NCBI GenBank assembly: GCA_025677835.1
Contig: JAIXMR010000034.1
Coordinates: forward strand, 124,001 to 188,000
Reading direction: 5' to 3'
Source of the DNA: Sporodiniella umbellata
Taxonomy: Eukaryota > Mucoromycota > Mucoromycetes > Mucorales > Rhizopodaceae
Length of the DNA: 64,000 bases
The position numbers and the translations under genes were made by a program. The notes beneath the pieces were generated by a model. The model ran no database searches and was not told the DNA's origin. It was given only the letters and a program-made list of their open reading frames with translations. Positions 39,003 through 50,888 of this stretch are shown here, piece by piece. The first letter of the stretch is position 1, and each line of letters starts with the position of its first letter.

Positions 39003-39600
39003 ATGCCTCGCCAGGTACGGAAGATGTCAGCTTGATTATACTAAATGCAGTTTAGACTAGACGTTCCGCCCCTGCTCAACAAACCCGCCAAGCGCACACC
39101 ATGCCTACTCGCCAAGCTCCTCCCCCCGCTGCACCCAAGCCTGCTGCTCCTCAACAACATGCTATGACTCCTGCCCCTGCCGCTGCCCCTCCTAGTCTTG
39201 CCCAAGCTGCTCCTCAACAACCTGGTTTATTCGCTCAAAGTAAGCTTTTTTTTTTTTTTTTTTTTACAATTCTAACCTTCTTTTTTTAGTGGCTACCACT
39301 GCTGCTGGTGTTGCTGTTGGCTCTGCCGTTGGTCATACTTTAGCCAATGGTGTATCCTCTATCTTCAGTGGTGGATCCTCTGAACCTGAACCCCAACAAC
39401 AGCAACAGTACCAACCTCAACAACAGCAATATCAACCACAACAATATCAACAACAATATCAAGCTCCCCAAGCTAATGCCTGTGAAGCTGATGCCAAGGC
39501 TTTTACACAGTGTCTTGAAGCTAGCAACAACGATATGAGCGCATGTCAATGGTACCTTGAAGCCCTTAAGTCTTGCCAAAACATGGCCCGCAACTATTAG
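39003..39600 (+). CDS. MIX17: Twin CX9C intermembrane-space protein, Mix17/CHCHD2 family
   Basis: Mitochondrial CHCH protein imported by Mia40, related to human CHCHD2/CHCHD10. Exons 39003-39014 (only four codons, MPRQ), 39056-39239 and 39290-39600 give 168 aa. A basic N-terminus (MPRQTRRSAPAQQTRQAH) serves as targeting sequence. An Ala/Pro/Gln-rich region leads to the hydrophobic core FAQMATTAAGVAVGSAVGHT, then a Gln-rich repeat (QQQYQPQQ) and the CHCH domain with CX9C twice (CEADAKAFTQC and CQWYLEALKSC). The 12-nt first exon was inferred from phase and from the basic presequence; the first intron is just 41 nt. The stop lies 20 bp from the convergent GCN20 stop. Confidence 0.9.
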
Positions 39601-39620
39601 ATAATAAACTTTTTTTTATT
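39601..39620. terminator. 20-bp shared 3' gap of convergent MIX17 and GCN20
   Basis: Only 20 bp separate the two stop codons. The gap contains AATAAA on the plus strand (39603-39608) and a T-rich run, so both mRNAs must use polyadenylation sites inside the other's transcribed region. Confidence 0.55.
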
Positions 39621-41946
39621 TTAAGAACCGTCTTTTGGACAAATGATTTCTTTGTAATCCTTAATAGTGCCTGAGAACTTGTTGAGAATATTGTTTTCAC
39701 AAATCCAGATTTCATTGCATACTGTATTGATGAATCTTTCGTCGTGAGAAACGATAATAACACCGCCTTTGTATTCGGCAAGGGCAGTCTGTAAAGCATC
39801 CATTGACTCCATATCCAAGTGATTGGTAGGCTAAGATGAAATGTTAACGAAACATACACTACTTTTTTTTGTCCAAGTAAATAAAAGACTTACTTCATCA
39901 AGAACCAGAACGTGGGGATTTTGCATACTTAAACAAGCGAAAGACACACGGGATTTTTGACCACCAGAAAGAGTTTTCATAACTTGAAGACCGACCATAC
40001 CAGTTATACCAAAAGACCCCAAATGACGACGGTACTCTTCTTCAGTTTTACCAGGGAATTGAACTGCCATAAATTCTACAGCGCTCTTTGTCAAATCCAA
40101 TTGATCAATGTGATGCTGGGTAAAGTAAGCAATACGTAAACGACCATTTCTGTGTACCAAGCCCTGGCTAGGCTTGTTTTCTTCGGTAAGCAATTTGAGC
40201 ATAGTAGATTTACCTGCTCCGTTAGGACCAACAACAGCAATACGGGAATCCATTCGCAAATCGATATTTACATTACGAATAATAGTTTTGTCTGGTGTAT
40301 AGCCAAAAGTAACATCAGACATTTGAAGAATAGGTGGGGAAATTGCATCAGGGTTAGGAAATTGAAAGGTGATTACAGCCTCTTCACCAGGTAACTCCAA
40401 AACCGGCAGCTTTTCCAAGATCTTTATTCTGGACTGAGCCTGAGGAGCACGTTTAGCATTGTATCTCCAACGATCAATATAGTCTTGCAGATGTTTTCTG
40501 TACTCTTGTTGTGCCTCATATTCTCTAATTTGGTTTTTACGACGCTCTTCTTTTGTTCCATGGAAGTTTGAGAAGTTGCCCTTATAGTAGTCTAGCTTTT
40601 CGGAATGCATATAAAGAATATCAGTGGCGACTTCATCTAAGAACTCTCTGTCGTGAGAGACAACCAAAAGAGTGTTTGGCCATGTCTTTAAGTAGTTTTC
40701 CAACCAAACAATAGCAGGAATCTAAAGAGCAGAGTGAGTACTCAATCTATTATAATTTTGCAACTTTACATCCAACATGTTATCAGGTTCATCTAACATT
40801 AACACATCAGGTTTACAAAACAGGGCTCGGGCTAAAGAAATTCTCATTCTCCAACCACCAGAAAATTCTCTTGTAGGTCGCTTTTGTTGGTCTGGAGCAA
40901 AGCCGAGACCTGCCAAAATAGCAGAGGCCTTGCTTTCAGCTTTATCACTTTCAATGTCTGACAGCTTTGTAAAGACCTCTTGGAGTTCTGTGTTTATCTT
41001 GGCTCTTTCGCCTTCCAAAGCATTCTTTTCCTCCTCACTCAATTCTTCCTTAGATTGTTCTGCATCGATCGCACTCATACGTACGTTGATGTTACGCTCT
41101 TTCTCAAGTAAATGCTCACGCCATACGTCAGCACGCAAAACCATCTCAACAGCAGGTGTATCATCTCCCACCACCTATTCAAAGTTTGTAAGACTACAGA
41201 AACTAAAAAATTAAACATACTTCTTGTTCCACATATAAAAGAGAGATATGCTGAGGTACAGCAATTTCACGACGAGCCATAGCCTTCAATAATGTCGATT
41301 TACCAATACCGTTCTTACCCACTACACCATATCGTCTACCGAAAGCCAGTGTCAAATTAGCATCAGTTAAGATACGGCGGCCAGCAAAAGAAATGTCGAA
41401 ATTTTCGACCTTGATATCCTTGTTTTTGCCTTTGGTTGTAGTATAATCCAAAATGGGATTGTACATTTTGTATTGCTCTTGTAAGGCCTTTTGTTCATCC
41501 AACAATCTTGAAGCTTCATACTCAACCTTTGTGTTACTCTTTTCTTGACGCTTGAGCATTTTGCTGGCGATCTTAGCTTCTGCCTTGCGTAATTTATCTT
41601 GATTTACTTGGGATTGTACACGGCGACCGGAAACGTGTTCAAGGTCGGCATTGCTTCGTGTCAAATTAACAGTGGCAGATAAGCCGTTCTGCTGACTCAT
41701 GTTCACAGAGTGCTCTAACTTAGACAAACCCTGTTGTTGGTTTTGTCGGGGAGCAATGAGGCTTGAAAGGTGAACACAAAGAGCGTCAATTTTATCCTCG
41801 TCTCCACCAGCATCAAGCAGGATAGGTTTGACAAATTCGATCATGTCGTCTTGCTCAAAGTCGTTTTCTCGAAGATAACCATCAATGTATTCCACGATTG
41901 TCTCATCCACTTCAGGAACGGCTTTCCTTATTAATTGAATCGACAT
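39621..41946 (-). CDS. GCN20: ABC-F ATPase Gcn20/ABCF3
   Basis: Soluble twin-ATPase partner of Gcn1 that lets Gcn2 sense uncharged tRNA on ribosomes. Exons 41946-41221, 41174-40770, 40721-39894 and 39830-39621 give 722 aa. An N-terminal helical domain (about 1-190) binds Gcn1. NBD1 has Walker A GVVGKNGIGKST, signature FSGGWRMR and Walker B VLMLDEP followed by DNMLD. NBD2 has VVGPNGAGKST, LSGGQKSRV and LVLDEPTNHLD, with IVSHDERF as H-switch. No transmembrane segments. The NBD1 motif reads DEPDN where ABC-F proteins normally have DEPTN, so the Thr is replaced by Asp. All splice sites join in phase 0. Confidence 0.93.
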
Positions 41947-42883
41947 TTAAGTAAACAAAATCAATTGTCCAAAAAAAATTTGCTGTTGACTTCAAAAAAA
42001 AAAAGTTAAGATTTTGTACACACTAGCTACTACTATTTTGTTTAAATAGTCGAGCTACATGATGTCTTTACCAACAGTGTCTCAGAATACCTCTTGCCTC
42101 AGGTTTCAATGTGACTTTTACTATTGGAAAAAGGTTTGCTTTTGTGTGCAGCTATATAATCATTTTCTCAGCTTTTTTTTGCCCTAACTGCGGTACCTAC
42201 TAGTGCTGCGGTAGGCTTTTGACTACTCTAGGCACGCTCTATTTTGTGTATCCAATAGTGCGAATTAGCTGACGAATTTTTCTTAATATGTACTCTTGAA
42301 TACTGCTATTATACAATAGCAAGTTTGATAAAACGGGCGTGTATACTTTCCAGGTACGTCAAAATCCCAGAATTCGCTTGAAAAAAAACGTAATCTAACG
42401 CAAGAAAAACAAACAGCGCCTGCCCCTGCTCATTATCGGCTGCAGGATATGCAAAACAAAAAATTCCACAGATACACTATTTTATCCAATGGTTGAGCAA
42501 AAAGGTCAAAGAAAACAACAGAACCTAGTCAGCTTTGGATTTTGCTTTGAGATTAATACTAGGGATTTTCTCCTGCAGAGATGAAAAACGGTATATAAGA
42601 CAAATTGAATAGTTTCCCAAAAAGCAAGCACTTTATTTTGCATATGATGCAGATTTTCTGTCATTCAATATGCAGTTTTTATAGCGCCCTCTTTCATGCG
42701 TTACGATAAATTAAGCGGTTATAAAAAACATGTATTCTAAAAAAAAAAAGCATGTATATTTATAGCAATTAAAAGATAAATTGTCTGAAGTAAATAAAAC
42801 AGATTTTGGATAATTGCACTGTAACTGTTTTCTGTACCAGAGACAAGGCCAGCTCTGTACCCATGGTACCAACTTTAGATGTA
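41947..42883. other. 0.9 kb spacer upstream of GCN20
   Basis: Promoter region of GCN20 (minus) and 3' flank of the PRL phosphatase gene (minus). AT-rich; no gene or clear motif seen. Confidence 0.4.
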
Positions 42884-43501
42884 CTAGCTAATGCAACACC
42901 CAACAGTATTTCTTCTTCTTTTGTAATTTTCGATGCACTTTAGCTGCTTATTATTAATTGCTCCATGTCTATGCTTTCTGATCAAATCTACTGAATCCAA
43001 CGGATCCATACCTTCTTCAATTAAAGCAATGGCAACCAGAATTGGTGCTCTTTTTGTGGTGATTAAAAATTGGCTGGTGTTATCGAAATAGCCCTGTTTA
43101 CCTTCCTAATCCTGCTACACAATGGGCAGCGATACACGACTGCTTATCGTCCTCACTAAATCTAGCATCGATTAAGTTGAGCCATTCATCAATGATTACA
43201 TTGGAAGGGAACTCCCCATCAGAAAAAAACCAATCATGAACTTGGATACCTTGCTCTGTCAATAGCTGCTGAGAGTAAGCTGCTTTGCAACAGCGTACAA
43301 CGTCCGTTACGTTCCATCTTTCAAACTCCTGGAATCGTTAATATTGTTGATTCAAACATTACAGCTTACTTTGAGATATCTCGACATGTTGCTAATCGAT
43401 GGAGTATCGAGTATCAAAAATCGCTTGTTGTTGTAACTGACATAAGTTGGTGGATTCAAAAAAAGCTTTTGCACCTTATTGTATGTTGGAGGGCTCAGCA
43501 T
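42884..43501 (-). CDS. PTP4A: PRL-type protein tyrosine phosphatase (PTP4A family), prenylated
   Basis: Small membrane-attached phosphatase; animal PRLs bind CNNM magnesium transporters. Exons 43501-43370, 43328-43102 and 43049-42884 give 174 aa. The P-loop is HCVAGLGRAP (Cys114, Arg120), with the Ala after Arg that marks PRLs. The general-acid loop is HDWFFSDGEFPSN, and later blocks are VAIALIEEGM and LKCIENYKRRR. It ends in a polybasic stretch and a CAAX box, CCIS, predicting farnesylation as in animal PRLs. Each coding exon is short, so the gene is easy to miss. A divergent 97-aa ORF starts 80 bp upstream. Confidence 0.9.
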
Positions 43502-43581
43502 GCTACAGTTTCAATCATGATAAGAGAAAGAAAAAAAAAGAGAAAGCGAAAAAAGTACTACCTATATCCTTTTTTTTTTAA
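43502..43581. promoter_or_regulatory. 80-bp gap between divergent start codons
   Basis: Separates the PRL phosphatase (minus) from the orphan ORF (plus). It consists of an A/G-rich half and a T9 run just before the plus-strand ATG. It can act as a bidirectional promoter only if the plus-strand ORF is a real gene. Confidence 0.35.
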
Positions 43582-43875
43582 ATGACAATTAAATCTGTCA
43601 CATGCATCGATAAAGGTCATAAAGATGATACACCTGATATTGTTCTGAGCTCTTTACTGGTGCGCTTTTACTCAATATTGCTAACTTGGATCTTGTCTTA
43701 CAATTGCAAAATCAAAGCACAAGACCTTAATTTTCCTACACTTGATGAGTGGCCAAGTATAATATCACAGGTTTTGACTGAATGCTATCAAGGTTATCTG
43801 CCGCAGGAGCAACTGCTTTGCTTTTATTTTTGGCTTTCCGTTTTTATTATGCATCCAGAACCTCGGCAATGCTAA
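43582..43875 (+). CDS. Hypothetical 97-aa protein
   Basis: A single uninterrupted frame starting right after a T-rich leader and followed within about 60 bp by AATAAA-like signals (AAATAAATTATACCAATAAAG), which is how the bona fide genes here end. The product is acidic at the N-terminus, then Leu/Ile-rich with helical appearance (SSLLVRFYSILLTWILSYN, LDEWPSIISQVLTECYQGYL), and ends CFYFWLSVFIMHPEPRQC. No family recognised. Could be real or a chance frame. Confidence 0.4.
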   Translation: MTIKSVTCIDKGHKDDTPDIVLSSLLVRFYSILLTWILSYNCKIKAQDLNFPTLDEWPSIISQVLTECYQGYLPQEQLLCFYFWLSVFIMHPEPRQC

Positions 43876-46440
43876 TGAGTAATTTCATCTAACTTTTTTT
43901 CTAAAAATAAATTATACCAATAAAGACATGCATGCTCAACATCTAAGCTTTTGACAATACCTTTTCATGTTGAATATATGTATACGTACTTGACTACTAT
44001 ATATGATTAATATTTCGTCTAAACTCTAATATAATTGCTGAAAATTTCCAGACTGTCAAGGCAGAAAAAATGCTATTTTAACGTTTATTCTTTAATGTTG
44101 TTTAAGAAGTTATTATAATTAGTAAACAAAAGCTCTTAGTCGCTTTTTCCTTACAAGTGATGTTTTTTTTTTCACATCTTTAATCTTTCAAAAAAAACTC
44201 TTTACAAGTACTTGCTTATTCTGACTTAGTTTGTTTCTGTTTGGTTATATGTTGCTCATCTACTTGATTCACTTGAGACTTCCAAAAAAAATCTGGTTTC
44301 AACGCAACTCTTACTACCGTAACAGCTTTGTATATGAGCAGTTGCATTAATGTGCATGTTTTTTTTAAGTAAATAAATCTTTTTTTAAATATTAGGTTTT
44401 ATACCCCTTTCTTTAATTTCAAGATGTGCTATTTTTTGTTGTTTTCGCTGAAGTTCCCAAATGGTCAGAAAAAGAAAATGAAAAAACTGGCTCTCTTTCT
44501 TGAAAACGTTTATTGTTTCATTTAAATTGAAAAGCTTTTGACGTGTTTTGTATTATCTTTGATCCAATCCATGAAAAAGTGCCTTTCGTGTTTTGAGCTC
44601 AAGGAAACTTGAAAACAGATAAAAAAGCTTACTCTGATATTATAGAACAAAAGAGACTTTCTAATGACATAAATAAAGATCATAATCAAATTAACTGATG
44701 TTTCAGCTCGAAATGACCTCACAGAAACAATTAAAAACGTAGTTAACTGTATAAAGTTTTAGATGTTTAACAATTTTTTTCCTTGGCGAGATACTCTTGG
44801 GTAAGGAGCTAAAAAAAGAATTAGTCTACTTGAAGTATCTTTGAAAATAAAAAGAAAGACTGAAAGGTAGTTAGTTAGAACCACTCGAAACGATCCATTT
44901 GTATCTCGTGAAGAGAAAAGTGCCAGGTTTCAGCTGTTCTGAGCAGGCATTGCAGAAAAAAATGAGCATTACAAATATCTAACACAAAAAATTTTACTCA
45001 CATTATACTACAAGCAAATGCAAAAAGTCTTTCGTACGCAACGATCACACAAGTGGATCTTATGACTAGCGGAGAATGGCCATCGGAGGCGCTAAGAAGA
45101 AATACATTTGATTTTCATCAAAGCCATAGACTGTTTAACTATTATTGCTCTTTTTGATCAGGCTGGACAGCAATATGACTCAAAGTAATGTTTAATACAA
45201 CCCAAGCTTGCTTCCAAAACGACCAAGCCTTTTGTGATTTGTTGTAGAAAATGACTTCGGTAATGACCCAACATAAATAAAAGCCGTTGTTTCCTATTGA
45301 GCCTTTTTCATAGCATAACGCCTTTTCATGGCCGTTCACATTGTAGCTTTCTGTACGATATATTGTGTATCTTCTGACTTGGTACGTGTCTTTCTCGTTT
45401 GATGCCTTACTGTCAGTTGTTCTGAACCAAGCTCGTTTGGAAGCTTTTCTGGCCTACTGATCTTTAGGAATCAGTCAAAACTAGACATTTATCTTAGTTT
45501 TGCTTAGGTTCATCTCTTAAAATCCTTCAGAAGTTCACTTTTTTCTCGGTTACTCTTCCCTCAACAGTAATATATGCAGTCTATTTACAGTTGTTTTAAG
45601 CAAATTATGAAAAATTTGACGTTCATAGCTCCTAAAAATAACTATCCCTATCCTATCCTACTTTTTAGAAATTTTTGACTTTCTTGTTTGCCTTATTGAA
45701 CATAGCCTCTATCGGATCCTCAGTTAAATAAAAGGCAGTAATTTCCTTGTCTTTTATGATAGTTTTGTGATAGTTATACAGGGTCAGAGTGAAATAATTT
45801 TTATCTAGAAAACGCTAATACCCATAAAATATATAGTAATCTAAACCGTGACGACTGTTTAAATTATGGATTTTATAAAATGTTTATTGCGGCTTCTTGA
45901 TTATACCCTTTCAATGTATATATATACAACCTTAGTCTTCATAGATACAACTGATTATTTTTGATGTATTCTAAATTTACAACCTCGCACAAATCCGATT
46001 TATTTTAGTATTTTTTTTCTTTATAAAAGTTTATTATATGAAGAGCGTATTGATAAAGCAGATTGGAACGCTAGACATATTGTTTCGTGATATGGCCGTT
46101 CGTCAGAAATTTCTCCAGAGAGAAGCTGGTTTTTAAAACGAAGGTGGTTTGTATTTTTCGTATGAAGGAGCGACTCTCCAGAAACTACCATCTAAAACAA
46201 GTGCAAAAGGTCTATATTATTAATAGTGGAGATAGGGTTGAGTTCTAGCAAGTTGGCAAAGAAAGGTTCTAACAATCTATGACCCTACCAGTAACAGTTG
46301 CATGAGAAATTGGTAAAGTTAAAAGGCAGCCAGAAGTGGCTCACTATATTGTGACAGGGAATCTTTTTTGCTTTCCGGTGAGGTTACTCCAACTCACCCT
46401 TTTTTTTCCCTTTGTCTTTTCCTTGCTGAACAAATAAAAG
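43876..46440. other. 2.6 kb spacer
   Basis: No supported gene. On the minus strand, 45463-45142 is an open frame of about 105 codons preceded by a CAGTAG acceptor-like site, coding-like in composition, but no upstream exon or start could be found. Confidence 0.45.
45142..45463 (-). pseudogene. Orphan coding-like exon or relic
   Basis: After an acceptor-like TCAGTAG the frame reads through about 105 codons, including DTYQVRRYTIYRTESYNV, NNGFYLCWVITEVIFYNKS and KAWSFWKQAWVVLNITL, to a TAA. There is no ATG-led upstream exon within a kilobase. The amino-acid composition is protein-like but no family is recognised. Could be a gene remnant. Confidence 0.25.
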
Positions 46441-48186
46441 ATGTACCAAGACACATTTGAAGAGGACGACTTAATTGCTGAAGTTGAACTTGTAACTCAA
46501 ACCCGTTATTCCTCTAAAAATGAATTGGAGGATAAATACGATAGCGAAGGTATTTTATTCTTTCACGATAAAAAAAATTTGAGAAATAATTTCGTTATTA
46601 GTTGTCTCCAGCCAAGGAAATACTCAGATTCCTGACAGCGTTAGAAACTTCCTTTTACAATTTCACCGAAGCGTATCTGAAAACAACGTATATGAACTTC
46701 ATGGCGTTTACGATAACTCCTTCAACAAATTAACCGAAAAATATTATCAAAAGCAAGCATGGCCTGAAGCTGAAGTTGTTGCACCTCTTGTTAATGATGG
46801 TAGGCAAAAACGTCTTAGCACAACGGATGCTCATATTTTTCCTTTAATTTAGACCAAGTTTTCTTGACCCTATACCGCGAATTGTATTATCGACATGTTT
46901 ATTCTCATTTGTCACCTACTTTAGACCATCGTTTCCGTTCTTATGAGAATTACTGTGATTTATTCAATTACATTTTGAGTAACTGACAAAAAAAGCTTTA
47001 GCCTTACTTTTTATTGACAATTTTATTTTTAGATTCAAAGGGGCCTGTTTCCTTGGAATTGCCCAACCAATGGCTCTGGGATATTATTGACGAATTCATT
47101 TACCAATTCCAATCTTTCTGTAGCTTCCGTGACCGCAGTAAGAAGACTGAACAGGAAGTTCAAACATTGAAAAACAATCCACAAATTTGGACTTGTTTCA
47201 GCGTCTTGAATGTTCTTTATTCTTTCACTCAAAGATCGCGCATCAACGAGCAATTATTGGTTAGTAAGAATGGAGGAGACATGGCAGAAGCAGCTGGTGA
47301 ATATGGCTCTCGACCCCTTTATAAGATGCTCGGTTACTTTTCAATTGTTGGACTCTTGCGCGTTCACTGTCTTTTGGGCGACTATACTTTAGCTCTTAAA
47401 ATGATGGAAAACGTTGTACTTAACAAAAAAGCTATGTTTGCTCGTGTAACTGCTTGTCACGTAGCCACTTACTATTATGTTGGATATGCCTACATGATGC
47501 TTCGCCGTTATGCCGATGCTATCAAGGCCTTTTCAACTGTCCTGTCTTTCATCCAAAAAACCAAGCAATATCACAACCGCTCTTATCAGTTTGACCAAAT
47601 CAGCAAAAAAGCTGATCAGATGTACGCTTTGATGGCCATGTGTATTGCTCTCTGTCCCACTCGTTTAGACGAAAACATTCATTCTCAACTGCGCGAAAAA
47701 TATGGTGAACAACTTTACAAGATGCAAAAGGGCGAGGAATCTCTGACAGTGTTTACTGATCTCTTCCAATTTGCCTGTCCCAAATTTGTATCGCCTACTG
47801 GAAAAGGCTCTGATCCCCAACAACACCAACTTTCTGTCTTTTTATCCGACATCAAAAATCAAATCAACTTACCTTTGCTTCGCAGCTTTATGAAACTTTA
47901 CACTTCAATGAGCATCGACAAGTTGGCCAAGTTTTTAGAAGTTGACTCGGAAGAGCTTAAGACTCAACTGTTGATTTTCAAACAAAGATCTCGTCAATAC
48001 AAGTGGGCTCAAGGAAGTCTTTTAGAAGGAGAATACTTGCCTACATCTGATCTTGATTTCTGTTTGAAGCAAGATGTAGTTCATATCGCCGAGAGCAAGG
48101 TTGCCCGTCGTTATGCTGATTGGTTTTTGAGAAACACTAACAGATGTGAAGATATATTGGCTAACCTTGAGCTTTGCAAAGCCTAA
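46441..48186 (+). CDS. eIF3l: Translation initiation factor eIF3 subunit l
   Basis: PCI-domain subunit of the eIF3 octamer core, which binds the 40S ribosome; it is absent from S. cerevisiae. Exons 46441-46549, 46617-46799, 46853-46978 and 47033-48186 give 523 aa. Recognisable blocks are [16 protein letters not shown] (about 40-55), [53 protein letters not shown], the TPR-like region with [15 protein letters not shown] and [14 protein letters not shown], and a C-terminal PCI segment ([17 protein letters not shown]). Length fits the family (about 520-560 aa). All introns are phase 1. Confidence 0.92.
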
Positions 48187-49287
48187 GATTCTTTAAAAAA
48201 AAAAAAGTATTTCCCAAAAAAGAGAAAAATGTTGTACTTCAATAAAAGGTTTTTTTTTTTAAAAAAAAAAAGCAAAAAAGGCATTGTTGGAGAAGTTGAT
48301 CTAATTGATTTACATGCTGAAATTGCCTCACTATAAACAGTAATATGTAAGACGATACAAAATTACAATCCATAAGATAGTTTAGAACCATAATAGAAAA
48401 GATAAATACGACTCGAATATTTAAGAAACTATAAAACTACGGAATAATTAATCAAAAGAAAAGGCAGCAAATCTTACAGGTATCGCTATTGAACGAATAC
48501 CATTGTATATATTTTGTTCTTGGAGGTTGGTTATTACTTTTCATTGTAAACTATTATAATTTTTATTTTTATATTTTATTTTTCTTTAATAAAGTTTAAA
48601 TAAGATCTGGTTATCACTTTCAAATAGCACTGTTTTATCGACTTTTACTCCTTTGTTTCCATATCTATAAACATATATGACACCTCAAGTTTTTTTTAGG
48701 GGCAATCTTAGTGAGCCAACCAGAGACTAGTCTTATAAATTGCGTGGATCCGTATGGAATGTCAAAGACATTTGACGCACGCCCCAAAAGCAGAGTTAGT
48801 GCCATGATACACATAGCTTCATTTCCCAAAAAAACAGCAAAACATGGATATATTACTGCCACTAAAACTCATGAAGATAACGCAGCAAAACTATAAAACG
48901 ATCACTGATTTTTTGGTTACTTTAAGTATGTGTTTGAATAAATATTCAGTTACAAAAAGTACTGTGAAAACAAGAATAAACATCAGCAGTTTATTGCAAC
49001 AGATAATACAAAGATACATCTGAGTATAAAATCTTCAGGTTTAAGGGACATTAGATAGAAGATGTATGACACTGTTGAAATAACGTAACAAAAATAACTG
49101 ACTTGAAGCATTCAGCTTGATATTTACAAAAAGAACAGAAAAAATAGCTATTTACAAAGCCTTATAAAGCCTTGGTTACAAAGGAGTTTATAGTAGAAGT
49201 AGATGTCGTCGTACAAACTCTGAAAAAAGTATCAATCTTGATGGATATATCGTACTTTACACTTTGATTTGCTTGCAAATATCCTGT
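48187..49287. other. 1.1 kb spacer
   Basis: AT-rich, between the 3' ends of eIF3l (plus) and the Dsn1-like gene (minus). An open frame on each strand at about 48665-48896 overlaps the other, and neither has a splice or start context that supports it. Confidence 0.45.
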
Positions 49288-50497
49288 TTATTTTTTTTGT
49301 TTTTTGGAGATCGAACGCAGTAGTTCAATTGCTATCTCATTTCTGTTTTCTTTGTGTAGCTCTTCAGAATCTTCAAAGCGGCGCCAGCCATTTTCTTTTT
49401 GCGAATCTGTAGATGATGCCTCTATTTTTTTTGCAAAGTAAGTGTGTAGTCGATCAAGAGCTAAGTTGGCTTTGGATTGAAATGTGTCTGTTATTTCTAA
49501 TGTTTGAAGGGTATCATCAATTTGGAATCGAAAGTCATCTATCTCCCAATCTATGTCTATGTCCTGCACAGGCGCTAGCGCTTTTTCCACTTTGGCAAAT
49601 TGTACTTCATCCATTTCTTTAAGATAGTTGTCTCCAAATTCTAATATTTTCAAGCTTTCATTTGGTGTAACTGAATTGGCATGGAATACATTTAATTCAT
49701 TGGCTGCCTTTTTCCACTCTTCTTCCTCTTGCTCCAAGCTAAGAGTAACAAGGTGTTGGATATAATTCTTAATTGATAAATATTCATTTTTTTTACTCTT
49801 TAATTGCAGCTTTCAATTTTTTAACTTTTTGCAAATTTTTCTCGTTTCTAGGGTTAGGGCGTTGTTTGATTTCTGTGTCGAGAGGTGTTGAAAACCAATA
49901 TAGTGGAATATCACCATTGGCTAGTGAAGCTAAGTAGTTTTGCTTTAGGTTGTCTGCTATTTTCTTAGCCTTCATAGTGTCTTTGTTTAAGGTATATTGC
50001 TCTTTTTTTAATTCACTCTGTCCTGACCAGTAAATAAGCTGTTTCAGTTTAGTAGTAGAGTCGAGATGCGAAGGTAAAAAACCGTATAGCTCATTTGAAT
50101 TCGAAGGTGTTGGGGTTGTGTCTTTCACAAGAAGAAATAACAGGTTAGTTCTTGTCAATGCCTATTTCGTCTTAATTCTACCTAATAACTGTACATGGGT
50201 GGAGATTGTGGTTGGCGTTTCTGGCGTTTTTAAGTAATTCTGAGATGCGCTGGCAAGATCATAATCATCTTCTTGAGCATTTATTGAGCTATCACTAAAA
50301 GAATCTATAGAATTTTGATTTGCAGTGGTGAAATGCCTAGTGGGTGTTTCTGGGGTTCTATATGAAGAAATTGGTTTCTAAAAAATGTATGTTCGGTGAG
50401 AAAAAAAATGAAGCATAGCACAGAAATTTCACTTTACTTTTTTATTTTTCACTTTAAACGTCAATCCTGATCGTTTATCAATGCTTTCAGGTTCCAT
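49288..50497 (-). CDS. DSN1: Mis12-complex kinetochore subunit, Dsn1/Mis13-like
   Basis: Dsn1 links the inner kinetochore to the Ndc80 complex. Exons 50497-50438, 50377-50182, 50121-49797 and 49738-49288 give 343 aa. The N-terminal about 85 residues are Ser/Thr-rich and disordered, with two near-repeats (RTPETPTRHF and LKTPETPTTI) that look like CDK/Aurora-type sites. The Mis13 domain begins around residue 90: LYGFLPSHL, KLKQLIYWSGQSE, then AKKIADNLKQNYLASLANGD and IPLYWFSTPLD, followed by coiled coil to the end (QEEEEWKKAANEL). The KLKQLIYWSG block matches the Mis13 family's conserved LRQLLxW pattern. Identity is probable; sequences in this family are poorly conserved. Confidence 0.7.
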
Positions 50498-50888
50498 TAA
50501 TTGTTTTTGCTATTATTTATTGAAAGTAAATCTATGGAAAGTAAAAAAAATACTTTTAAAATACTTCGTTCTCCGATTTTGTTTTTTTACACGAATAATG
50601 AAAGAACCTTTTAGCTTTTGGGTCGTTTGAAAGGTCTATTTAAATAATCGTAGCGTACCAAGAAACACTTGTAAGAAATATACTGTTATTTTCAAGATTT
50701 AGCTTCAATTGGCTTGGCCTGAATTTTTTATAGAGAATAATTTTCAAAAGACTATAGTTTCAACACCATCTCAGAAAGTGCTACATACTTTTCTACAACA
50801 GTCATTTAAACCAAGCTTCGGACCCCTATATCTTTTTCTCAATTTGCTAGGGCGATTTTATTTTTTTTTGAATAAAAAAATAAAAAGG
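50498..50888. other. 0.4 kb divergent promoter region between DSN1-like and TPR genes
   Basis: AT-rich, with no clear motif. An upstream in-frame ATG at 50709 would extend the TPR protein by 60 residues that do not look like a targeting peptide, so the start at 50889 is preferred. Confidence 0.4.

Noticed and set aside
48665..48896. Overlapping open frames on both strands downstream of eIF3l
   Set aside because: The minus frame has no ATG, the plus frame shows no family or splice context, and at most one could be real; nothing favours either.
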